From the NCBI GenBank assembly GCA_016297165.1, contig JAEDHF010000020.1, positions 1 through 18,393 of the forward strand: a DNA stretch of 18,393 nt. The letters are read 5' to 3'. Of this stretch, positions 1 to 5,889 are shown piece by piece. The notes beneath the pieces are model-generated. The model was not told the origin of the DNA, ran no database searches, and saw only the letters and a list, made by a program, of their open reading frames with translations. Origin of the DNA: Oscillospiraceae bacterium (GTDB taxonomy: Bacteria; Bacillota; Clostridia; Oscillospirales; Ruminococcaceae). Numbering within the stretch: position 1 is the first letter of the stretch; each line of letters starts with the position of its first letter. The translations under genes were made by a program, and so were the position numbers.

Positions 1-35
1 ACGGTCTTTCGATATCCGCCGTCTCTTTTCGACAG

Positions 36-71
36 CTTTAATATTATATCACAGCTTTTTGCTCTTGTCAA
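36..71 (-). promoter_or_regulatory. Downstream promoter of a tandem pair, firing leftward out of the window
   Basis: On the minus strand a perfect -35 TTGACA (66-71) and a perfect -10 TATAAT (43-48) are 17 bp apart. The -10 is extended (TGA directly before it). An A-rich tract (about 72-107) lies upstream and could act as an UP element. The expected transcription start is near 36, leading out of the window, so the target gene is not visible. Two consensus sites in tandem suggest a very highly expressed transcript such as an rRNA or tRNA operon; that identity is inference. Confidence 0.88.
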
Positions 72-131
72 TACCTTTTTTCAAGTTTTTTCAAAATCTT
101 TAAGCCGTGTTTACCGCCCTTATCGGGTCAG

Positions 132-167
132 CTTGTTCATTATATCACCGCTACCTGCGTTTGTCAA
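132..167 (-). promoter_or_regulatory. Upstream promoter of the tandem pair, firing leftward
   Basis: On the minus strand a perfect -35 TTGACA (162-167) and a perfect -10 TATAAT (139-144) are 17 bp apart, again with the TGA extension. It lies 96 bp upstream of the second promoter and has its own A-rich upstream tract (about 168-192). Between 1 and 327 I see only these promoters, their upstream tracts and the terminator of the NSS transporter; there is no convincing gene. Confidence 0.88.
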
Positions 168-267
168 CACCTTTTTGCCCCTTTTTTCGACTTCTCCATA
201 TATTACTACCTCTCCTTCGTTTTTCCCCGCTATATTGGTGTTTATGCACAACTGCCCGTTTAACGCA

Positions 268-309
268 ATAAAACAACAAGCGGCAGTCCTGCAATCGGAA
301 CCGCCGCTT
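268..309 (-). terminator. Intrinsic terminator of the NSS transporter gene
   Basis: On the minus strand, AAGCGGC (303-309) pairs with GCCGCTT (278-284), with further partial pairing inward. A T-rich tail (revcomp of 268-277) follows. It begins about 18 bp after the stop codon at 328-330. It also separates this gene from the strong leftward promoters downstream. Confidence 0.8.
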
Positions 310-327
310 CTATTATATTATATAGTA

Positions 328-1674
328 TCAACTGATATAGTCCTTGATGAACGGGAAGATGAAAATTAAAATCATAAACACCGGAGCGATATACTTAATC
401 ATAACTCTGTACATAGCCTTACGCCTGAACTTACCGTTAAGCTCGACCTCGCCCTCAACATAGGTTGTCTTAACCACATAGCCGATAAGAATGCAGGTTA
501 CAAGAGAAACCACCGGCATCATAATGTTGTTGCTTATAAAGTCGAAGAAATCCAGCATCTGCATTCCGAAAACGGTGAATTCCTTCCAGTCGCTATAACC
601 TAAAACAGACACCAATCCAAGCGCAAAGGAGATAACGAGAACTGCAACACAGGCAGTCATTCTTTTAAGTCTGAATTTCTCCATAATAACCGAAACTATA
701 GTTTCCATAAGGGAAATTGAGGACGTTAGGGCAGCAAGCAGAACCAGAACGAAGAAAACTGCTCCTACAATTTCGCCGCCTGCCATAGAGGTAAAAACGT
801 TGGGCAGCGTGATGAACATCAGAGAGGGGCCTGCGTTAACTGCATTAGGATCTCCGCCCGAGAAGGCGAAAACAGCAGGAATAATCATCATACCCGACAG
901 GAAGGCGACACCCGTATCGAAAATTTCGACCTGACATACGGAGCTTTCGAGATTATCGTCCTTTCTCATATAAGAGCCGTAGGTAACGAGAATACCCATA
1001 GCGATTGACATCGAGTAGAAAAGCTGTCCCATGGCAGCCACCACGGTACCGAAGGAGAAATGACTGAAATCGGGCAGTACATAGTAGAGAAGACCGTCGA
1101 TTGCTCCGGGGAGGGTAAGAGAGTAAATCGAAATCGCTATCGTCATAAGTACAAGAGCAGGCATCATAAACTTGCTTACCTTTTCGATACCCTTTTCGAC
1201 GCCGAGCATTACTACAACAGCCGTAAGCCCCATAAAAACTGCAAGGAAAAGCGCAGGCTCGCCGAAGCTTCCTATGAAGCCATTGAAATAATCGCCGCCA
1301 GCCGAAACCGCCGCCTGCCCCGAAATAAATACGGTAAAGTACTTTATAACCCAGCCGCCGATTACGCAGTAGTAAGGGAAAATTATGACAGGAACCGCCG
1401 CCGCAAGAATTCCGAGAAAAGAGAATTTCCTGCTGATGGCAGTATATGCGCCAATAACGGTCTTGCCTGTTTTTCTGCCGATTGCGATTTCAGTAATCAT
1501 AAGAGCAAAGCCGAAGGTAACGGCAAGAATTATATAGACGAGAAGAAATATTCCTCCGCCGTACTGTGCGGCAAGATAAGGGAAACGCCATATATTGCCA
1601 AGCCCTACCGCCGAGCCTGCCGTTGCAAGAACAAAGCCCAGCTTTGAGCTGAATGAACTGCCTTTTTTACTCAT
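328..1674 (-). CDS. Sodium-dependent transporter, NSS/SNF family (amino-acid type)
   Basis: This is a 448-residue multi-pass membrane protein of the neurotransmitter:sodium symporter family, which couples Na+ entry to uptake of amino acids or related solutes. The N-terminus carries the family's TM1 signature (GSAVGLGNIWRFPYL, then a GGG), which in LeuT-fold members forms part of the sodium and substrate sites. A TM6-like stretch, SMSIAMGILVTYGSYM, is the expected second unwound-helix region. The length fits short bacterial members of about 450 residues, such as the Tyt1/MhsT type. I place the start at the ATG at 1672-1674 because GAAAGGA (1681-1687) lies at the right distance; the in-frame ATG 24 nt further upstream sits above that site. 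It is transcribed alone, with a promoter at 1714-1742 and a terminator at 268-309. The substrate cannot be read from the sequence. Confidence 0.93.
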   Translation of the reverse strand: MSKKGSSFSSKLGFVLATAGSAVGLGNIWRFPYLAAQYGGGIFLLVYIILAVTFGFALMITEIAIGRKTGKTVIGAYTAISRKFSFLGILAAAVPVIIFPYYCVIGGWVIKYFTVFISGQAAVSAGGDYFNGFIGSFGEPALFLAVFMGLTAVVVMLGVEKGIEKVSKFMMPALVLMTIAISIYSLTLPGAIDGLLYYVLPDFSHFSFGTVVAAMGQLFYSMSIAMGILVTYGSYMRKDDNLESSVCQVEIFDTGVAFLSGMMIIPAVFAFSGGDPNAVNAGPSLMFITLPNVFTSMAGGEIVGAVFFVLVLLAALTSSISLMETIVSVIMEKFRLKRMTACVAVLVISFALGLVSVLGYSDWKEFTVFGMQMLDFFDFISNNIMMPVVSLVTCILIGYVVKTTYVEGEVELNGKFRRKAMYRVMIKYIAPVFMILIFIFPFIKDYIS

Positions 1675-1706
1675 AAATAAATCCTTTCTAAAATTCAAAG
1701 CAATAA

Positions 1707-1742
1707 CACTGATAGTATATCATAATATATCGTTTTTGTAAA
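1707..1742 (-). promoter_or_regulatory. Promoter of the NSS transporter gene
   Basis: On the minus strand, -35 TTTACA (1737-1742), a 17-bp spacer and -10 TATACT (1714-1719) are seen, with an extended TGA before the -10. The predicted start near 1707 gives a leader of about 33 nt before the ATG at 1674. Confidence 0.8.
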
Positions 1743-1819
1743 GGAAAATATCTTTTTTGCGCCAGAAAACCGGTAAAAAGGCTTTTAAAATATGTATCTG
1801 AATAATACTTTTGTTTAAA

Positions 1820-1836
1820 TGCAACAATTTTGCAAC
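1820..1836. repeat. TGCAAC direct repeat in the divergent promoter region
   Basis: TGCAAC occurs at 1820-1825 and 1831-1836, one helical turn (11 bp) apart. It lies between the leftward promoter (1714-1742) and the rightward promoter (1879-1907). The position suits a regulator site serving either promoter, but with only two short copies this could be chance. Confidence 0.3.
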
Positions 1837-1878
1837 GAAAATTTCTAACCCGATGCTTCTTTTTTTACAGTATTTCAC

Positions 1879-1907
1879 TTGATTTATATGCAGGAATACT
1901 GTATAAT
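1879..1907 (+). promoter_or_regulatory. Promoter of the PocR-chemoreceptor / fucO operon
   Basis: -35 TTGATT (1879-1884), a 17-bp spacer and a perfect -10 TATAAT (1902-1907) are seen. Transcription would start near 1914, only about 9 bp upstream of the Shine-Dalgarno sequence, so the leader is very short. Confidence 0.8.
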
Positions 1908-1922
1908 TAAAAATGATAAATT

Positions 1923-1930
1923 GAGGAGGT
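1923..1930 (+). promoter_or_regulatory. Strong ribosome binding site that selects a TTG start
   Basis: GAGGAGGT (1923-1930) is an almost ideal Shine-Dalgarno sequence. The in-frame GTG at 1929 overlaps it and cannot be the start. The TTG at 1938-1940 lies 7 nt downstream, which is the optimal distance. Confidence 0.82.
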
Positions 1931-1937
1931 GTTCCCA

Positions 1938-2951
1938 TTGAATATAGAGAACATAAAGCTATTGGATGTTATTGACAGAAGTATGCTCCAGTCCTTACAG
2001 GACGCTTTCGCTAAGGCAACGGGCATGGCGGCTCTCGCCACAGACGAAAACGGCCCCGTTACCGAGCTCAGCAACGCTACAGATTTCTGCATCAAATACA
2101 CAAGAAATTCCCCAGTAGGCTGCGAACGCTGCAACAAATGCGACTTAGAAGGCGGAAAAGAGGCCAACAGAACAGGCCGCCCCTCCGTATATTACTGTCA
2201 CGCAGGACTTGTGGATTTCGCCGCTCCCATTATTCTTAACGGAAAGCATATCGGCTCCCTTATCGGCGGACAGGTTCTTACCGAAGCCCCCGACGAGGAC
2301 AAGTTCAGGAGAATTGCTTCAGAAATCGGCGTAAATCCCGACGAATACATAGCCGCTTTAAGAAAGGTAAAAATCGTTCCGAAGGAGCAGGTTGACGCCG
2401 CCGCAACTCTTCTTTACCAGATGGCTAACGCTCTCTCCGAGGCAGGATATCAGAAGCTTTTGGCTCTTGAGGGAAAAAACCAAAGTACCGCTAGGCTTTC
2501 CGAGATAAATGCGAAGCAGACGGAGCTTGATATCCGGATTGATGATATTATGTCGGAGATGACCTATCTTAAGAAGCTTTTCGACGAAATTAAAACCAGC
2601 GCCGAGGAGTCCGAGAAGTCTATAAACAGCACCGACAGCATCGTTAAGTCCATCGAAACTGCCTCCACCCAGCTTACTCTTATAAGCTTCAACGCCTCTA
2701 TCGAAGCAAAAAGAGCAGGTGCCGCAGGCGCAGGCTTCAACGTTATCGCTCAGGAGGTCCGTACCCTCGCAGATACCAATACAAAGCAGGCAGGCGAGGT
2801 CGAGGGCACTCTCAACGATATAAAGAAGGTAATAATGAATATCAATAAGCAGCTTGTTGATATGGAAGAATCCGTATTAAAGAACACTCAGGCGATTGAA
2901 GAGCTCCGCAGACATGTCAAGGAAGCGGGTGGTATGTTCGCCGATGTATAA
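1938..2951 (+). CDS. Soluble PocR-domain methyl-accepting chemotaxis-like sensor
   Basis: The protein has 337 residues from the TTG start and no transmembrane segment or signal peptide, so it should be cytoplasmic. Residues about 5-170 match the PocR sensory domain, named after the regulator of propanediol use in Salmonella. The family's cysteine pattern is present (C51, C62, C65, C68, C87), including CERCNKC and the YYCHAGLVDFAAPI core. Residues about 175-335 form a coiled coil with the MCP signalling tip, including FNASIEAKRAG and IAQEVRTLAD (about 251-279), which contacts CheA/CheW in known receptors. The arm after the tip has only about 55 residues, so this is a short receptor. The known family suggestion for PocR is binding of small hydrocarbon derivatives such as diols. 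fucO follows 25 nt downstream in the same operon, which fits that ligand type. The domain call is firm; the ligand is inference. Confidence 0.9.
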   Translation: MNIENIKLLDVIDRSMLQSLQDAFAKATGMAALATDENGPVTELSNATDFCIKYTRNSPVGCERCNKCDLEGGKEANRTGRPSVYYCHAGLVDFAAPIILNGKHIGSLIGGQVLTEAPDEDKFRRIASEIGVNPDEYIAALRKVKIVPKEQVDAAATLLYQMANALSEAGYQKLLALEGKNQSTARLSEINAKQTELDIRIDDIMSEMTYLKKLFDEIKTSAEESEKSINSTDSIVKSIETASTQLTLISFNASIEAKRAGAAGAGFNVIAQEVRTLADTNTKQAGEVEGTLNDIKKVIMNINKQLVDMEESVLKNTQAIEELRRHVKEAGGMFADV

Positions 2952-2976
2952 ATGCAAAAAAGGAAGGTAAAAGACA

Positions 2977-4125
2977 ATGGCAAACCGTTTTATTCTTAAC
3001 GAAACCTCCTACCATGGCGCAGGAGCAATCGCAAATATCGCAGTTGAAGCAAAGAACAGAGGCTTTAAAAAAGCCTTCGTATGCTCCGACCCCGACCTTA
3101 TTAAGTTTAAGGTTACTTCTAAGGTTACGGATATTCTCGATAAGGAAGCTCTTTCCTATGAAATCTATTCCGATATTAAGCCGAATCCTACAATTCAGAA
3201 TGTACAGAACGGCGTAGAAGCCTTTAAGAAAAGCGGAGCAGATTACATAATCGCTATCGGCGGCGGCTCCTCTATGGATACAGCAAAGGCAATCGGCATT
3301 ATTATAACAAACCCCGAATTTGCCGATGTGAGAAGCCTCGAGGGCGTAGCTCCTACGAAGAATCCCTGCGTTCCGATTATTGCAGTTCCCACAACGGCAG
3401 GCACGGCGGCAGAGGTTACAATCAACTACGTTATTACCGACGTAGAAAAGGACAGAAAAATGGTATGCGTTGACCCCCACGATATTCCGATTGTGGCAGT
3501 AGTTGACCCCGATATGATGTCCTCAATGCCTAAGGGTCTTACCGCTGCAACAGGTATGGACGCCCTCACCCACGCTATCGAGGGCTATATCACAAAGGGC
3601 GCATGGACTCTCTCCGATATGTTCCATTTAAAGGCAATCGAAATTATCTCCGCTTCTCTTCGAGGCGCAGTAGAAAACACTCCCGAAGGAAGAGAGGGTA
3701 TGGCTCTCGGTCAGTATATCGCCGGTATGGGCTTCTCTAACGTAGGTCTTGGTATTGTTCATTCCATGGCTCACCCCTTAGGTGCGCTTTACGACACACC
3801 TCACGGTGTTGCAAATGCAATTATCCTCCCTACCGTTATGGAATACAACGCTCCCGAAACAGGCGAAAAGTACCGTGATATCGCTAAGGCTATGGGCGTT
3901 AAGGGTACCGAGAATATGTCACAGGAGGAATACAGAAAGGCAGCTATCGACGCTGTTAAGAAGCTTTCCGCCGATGTTGGCATTCCTGCCGACTTAAAGG
4001 AAATCGTAAAGCCCGAGGACATCCCCTTCCTGGCTCAGTCCGCTTACGATGACGCCTGCCGTCCCGGAAACCCGAGAGAAACCTCTGTAGAAGAAATTAC
4101 CGAGCTTTATAAGTCTCTTATGTAA
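2977..4125 (+). CDS. fucO: Lactaldehyde reductase / L-1,2-propanediol oxidoreductase (iron-dependent alcohol dehydrogenase)
   Basis: At 382 residues this equals the length of E. coli FucO, and I recognise long near-identical stretches, for example PTTAGTAAEVTINYVITD and VDPHDIP. It should reduce lactaldehyde to 1,2-propanediol with NADH, the last step of anaerobic fucose or rhamnose use, or run in reverse. The nucleotide-binding GGGS is at 95-98. The iron ligands expected from FucO are D195, H199, H262 and H276, all present (GMDALTHAIEGY; VHSMAHPLGALYDTPHG). A Shine-Dalgarno AGGAAGG precedes the ATG. It is cotranscribed with the PocR sensor and followed by a structured 3' region and terminator. 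A related diol or alcohol substrate is possible, but the similarity to FucO is much closer than to generic butanol dehydrogenases. No fucose or rhamnose pathway genes lie nearby. Confidence 0.92.
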   Translation: MANRFILNETSYHGAGAIANIAVEAKNRGFKKAFVCSDPDLIKFKVTSKVTDILDKEALSYEIYSDIKPNPTIQNVQNGVEAFKKSGADYIIAIGGGSSMDTAKAIGIIITNPEFADVRSLEGVAPTKNPCVPIIAVPTTAGTAAEVTINYVITDVEKDRKMVCVDPHDIPIVAVVDPDMMSSMPKGLTAATGMDALTHAIEGYITKGAWTLSDMFHLKAIEIISASLRGAVENTPEGREGMALGQYIAGMGFSNVGLGIVHSMAHPLGALYDTPHGVANAIILPTVMEYNAPETGEKYRDIAKAMGVKGTENMSQEEYRKAAIDAVKKLSADVGIPADLKEIVKPEDIPFLAQSAYDDACRPGNPRETSVEEITELYKSLM

Positions 4126-4140
4126 CAACTAAAAAATACT

Positions 4141-4247
4141 GCAGACTGGCGAGAAGCCGCCAGATGCTAGGAAACCGCACAACGGCTAGGCTTTGTGCCT
4201 GCCGTTGTGCGGTTGACGACGCAGATGGTGGTTTATCGACAGTCTGA
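4141..4247 (+). ncRNA. Long rod-like RNA hairpin in the 3' region of the fucO transcript, class not recognised
   Basis: The whole stretch folds as one extended imperfect hairpin. From the base: CAGACTG (4142-4148) with CAGTCTG (4240-4246); CGA (4150-4152) with TCG (4236-4238); nine pairs between 4154-4162 and 4226-4234. A symmetric loop follows in which GA (4163-4164) faces GA (4224-4225), then TGC (4165-4167) with GCA (4221-4223). A purine-rich internal loop (4168-4172 with 4215-4220) comes next. Then there is a perfect 14-bp stem (4173-4186 with 4201-4214), a bulged T, and AGGC/GCCT closing a TTTGT loop. Single and tandem G.A mismatches recur. I found no good promoter directly upstream, so it is probably the fucO 3' UTR or a processed product of it. 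It does not match any riboswitch, ribozyme, SRP or 6S consensus that I know. Confidence 0.7.
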
Positions 4248-4277
4248 GCCCTTGCAGAAACTGCAAGGGCTTTTTTT
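4247..4277 (+). terminator. Intrinsic terminator of the PocR-fucO operon
   Basis: A perfect 11-bp stem AGCCCTTGCAG (4247-4257) / CTGCAAGGGCT (4261-4271) has an AAA loop and seven T's (4271-4277). The T run overlaps the stop codon of the convergent DUF3592-like gene (4276-4278). Confidence 0.93.
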
Positions 4278-4725
4278 ATTGGTTATTAAGGTCCGTCTCG
4301 CTTTGATAAAGCTGATAGTAATTCATATTAGGCATTCCGCGCTTTTTCACAAATATTCCCACTATTATAAAAACAAGACCCACAAAAGCGAAAACTCCGC
4401 CGAAAATAAAGTAAAAAAATGTATTCACAATTTCGGCAGGCTCTTCCTTATTCACATATATCTTAAGCTTACCGCCTATTTTCATATCGGAGCTGTAGAA
4501 GCCCGTTCTTACGTTATGATATGTATGACCCTCGTAATGGTAGCTGACATAAGCAGTCTTTTCTCCCGAATGAGAAACATCAATAATCGTAGCCTCCGTC
4601 TCGTCTGCATTACCCATAGCGATAAAGCCGCAGCTTAGCACGCAGGCGCCCACCGTAAAAAGAATAACACCTAAAATAAGGAATACCAGCCATTGATTAA
4701 CCGTAATTTTCATTCTTGCTCTCAT
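4276..4725 (-). CDS. Small membrane protein, DUF3592-like
   Basis: This is a 149-residue protein with two hydrophobic helices (about 10-33 and 107-131) flanking a soluble segment (about 37-105). The segment has the pattern EATIIDVSHSG..TAYVSYHYEGHTYHN and then a G-K-LKIYVNKEEP motif. This order (helix, beta-rich domain, helix) is what DUF3592 proteins show; their function is unknown to me. The C-terminus is polar and probably cytoplasmic. I chose the ATG at 4723-4725 because AAAAGGAG lies at good spacing before it; two other in-frame ATGs (4731, 4713) are possible. The start overlaps the end of the upstream EamA gene by 29 nt, so the two are probably cotranscribed and translationally linked. 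No catalytic motif is visible. Confidence 0.72.
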   Translation of the reverse strand: MRARMKITVNQWLVFLILGVILFTVGACVLSCGFIAMGNADETEATIIDVSHSGEKTAYVSYHYEGHTYHNVRTGFYSSDMKIGGKLKIYVNKEEPAEIVNTFFYFIFGGVFAFVGLVFIIVGIFVKKRGMPNMNYYQLYQSETDLNNQ

Positions 4726-5623
4726 TTTCATTCTCCTTTTCGTATTTTCCGTTACTTCCGCAGATAAGAATTCCCACAATTACCGTAGCAATACCGATAA
4801 CTCCTATAACCGAGGGAATTTCCCCGAAGAAAACCGCCCCGTAAAGGGTAGCCGCTACAGGCTCCGCCGAAGCCAGTATCGCCGCCTTTCCGTTCTCCGT
4901 TCCCGTAAGACCGAGAGAGTATAGAGCGTAGGGCAGCACCGTTACAACCACAGCGAAAACCGCCGAAAAGCCCAGCATTCCTATATCGGCAGCAAGCATT
5001 TCGCCGCAAGCTCCGTAATTCGCCGTAAACGCAGAGAAAATCGCCGCAAAGGTAAAGGACCAGCCCGTTATCGTAAGGGGATTATAGCCCCTGTTTATAG
5101 CTGCACGGGTAAAAATACTGTAAAGAGCGTAGCCGAAGGCAGAGCCGATACCGAAAAGAATTCCCGAAAGGCTTACCGAGGTCTGCCCCTCGAAAAGCCC
5201 CGTAACAAGGCAAAGCCCGAAGATAGATACCGCCATGGCGATAATTTTTCGGGCAGTAACCCTCTCCTTAAAGAATACTGCCGATAGAAGCATCACAAAA
5301 ACAGGCGAGGAATAAAGAAGAATCGCCGCTACGGAAAGGGACATTTCCTTAATAGCGCTGAAATAGCAAAGGTTGAAGAACACAATGCTTAATAGTCCTG
5401 CTCCTGCGAAAATCCAGATATCCTTAAGGCGGATTTTAAGAAGCTCTCTTCTGAAAATTGCCAGCCCCGTCATTGTGATTACCGCAGTGAAAACAGCGCG
5501 GATAAATACGATTGTCATACTGTCTATACCGAACTCGTTGAACCGCCTTATAAACAGCCCCATAAGTCCCCACAGACACCCTGCCCCCACTATACAAAGG
5601 GGCAGTATTTTTTTACCCTTCAT
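4697..5623 (-). CDS. EamA-family (drug/metabolite transporter superfamily) permease
   Basis: The 308-residue protein has about ten hydrophobic helices arranged as two EamA repeats (roughly 5-140 and 150-290). Family hallmarks include GCLWGLMGLFIRRF near the N-terminus and, late in each repeat, segments like LLYSSPVFVMLLSAVFFKERVTARK and ASAEPVAATLYGAVFFGEIPS. These segments match the usual end of EamA units, where a conserved Glu follows the penultimate helix. Members export or import amino acids, sugars or other metabolites; the substrate cannot be deduced. The C-terminus ends in a charged Glu/Lys/Asn-rich tail that overlaps the start of the DUF3592-like gene. GGAG lies 11 nt before the ATG. 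A promoter at 5702-5730 drives it after a leader of about 70 nt. Confidence 0.9.
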   Translation of the reverse strand: MKGKKILPLCIVGAGCLWGLMGLFIRRFNEFGIDSMTIVFIRAVFTAVITMTGLAIFRRELLKIRLKDIWIFAGAGLLSIVFFNLCYFSAIKEMSLSVAAILLYSSPVFVMLLSAVFFKERVTARKIIAMAVSIFGLCLVTGLFEGQTSVSLSGILFGIGSAFGYALYSIFTRAAINRGYNPLTITGWSFTFAAIFSAFTANYGACGEMLAADIGMLGFSAVFAVVVTVLPYALYSLGLTGTENGKAAILASAEPVAATLYGAVFFGEIPSVIGVIGIATVIVGILICGSNGKYEKENENESKNENYG

Positions 5624-5694
5624 TTATCTTAACGCTCCGTTTTCTGTCAATAATAGTGTGTGGCAAGCAACTCCCCGAAATCGGGACTCAGCCG

Positions 5695-5730
5695 CAGTAG
5701 AATTGTACCATATATCCTTCAAAAAGTAAA
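5695..5730 (-). promoter_or_regulatory. Promoter of the EamA / DUF3592 operon
   Basis: On the minus strand, -35 TTTACT (5725-5730), a 17-bp spacer and -10 TACAAT (5702-5707) are seen, with TGG before the -10. The leader of about 70 nt holds a small CCCGA/TCGGG hairpin near 5674-5686 but no recognised riboswitch. Confidence 0.7.
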
Positions 5731-5752
5731 CATTTTAATCATCATAATTATC

Positions 5753-5785
5753 CATTATCATCAGCTGTTTATTCATTATCGATAA
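5753..5785. repeat. CATTATC direct repeat and TTATCGATAA palindrome, candidate operator
   Basis: CATTATC occurs at 5753-5759 and 5774-5780, 21 bp (two helical turns) apart and on the same face of the helix. The second copy runs into the perfect palindrome TTATCGATAA (5776-5785). The site lies between the divergent promoters of the EamA gene and the amidohydrolase gene, a plausible place for a regulator. The AT-rich background makes chance occurrence possible. Confidence 0.35.
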
Positions 5786-5825
5786 AATTTTACAATTATT
5801 TATGCACAAATTGGTAAATTTAATG

Positions 5826-5854
5826 TTGCAATTATCACGTTAAAGTGCTATAAT
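5826..5854 (+). promoter_or_regulatory. Promoter of the amidohydrolase gene
   Basis: -35 TTGCAA (5826-5831), a 17-bp spacer and a perfect -10 TATAAT (5849-5854) with an extended TGC are seen. GGAGGG (5874-5879) provides the ribosome binding site. Confidence 0.82.
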
Positions 5855-5889
5855 AAACTTGACACCATTTTTCGGAGGGAAAAATTACA

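Noticed and set aside
133..369. 78-codon open frame on the plus strand near the left edge
   Set aside because: It runs through the leftward promoter and terminator sequences and into the end of the transporter gene; no supporting signal.
1060..1647. 195-codon open frame on the plus strand opposite the NSS transporter
   Set aside because: It lies fully antisense to a clear transporter gene, is rich in Arg/Lys/Asn/Tyr from the complementary codons, and has no family-like motif or ribosome binding site.
1720..1938. 72-codon open frame on the minus strand in the intergenic region
   Set aside because: It overlaps both promoters and the Shine-Dalgarno of the sensor gene; low-complexity AT-rich composition and no ribosome binding site.
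2917..3480. 187-codon open frame on the minus strand opposite fucO
   Set aside because: It is antisense to highly conserved FucO sequence, with Cys/Asn-rich composition typical of shadow frames.
4112..4140. Separate promoter for the rod-like RNA
   Set aside because: AATACT at 4135-4140 could be a -10, but there is no acceptable -35 at 16-18 bp, so processing from the fucO transcript is more likely.
4163..4180. Resemblance to the guanidine (ykkC) riboswitch word CTAGG...CCG
   Set aside because: The match is a few bases only; other conserved ykkC parts are missing and the location is 3' of a gene.
4201..4246. Possible glmS ribozyme (words like GTTGACGA and TTTATCGA)
   Set aside because: The conserved 5' cleavage region and the later CGGCGGATGCC-type core are missing, and the element lies after fucO rather than before glmS.
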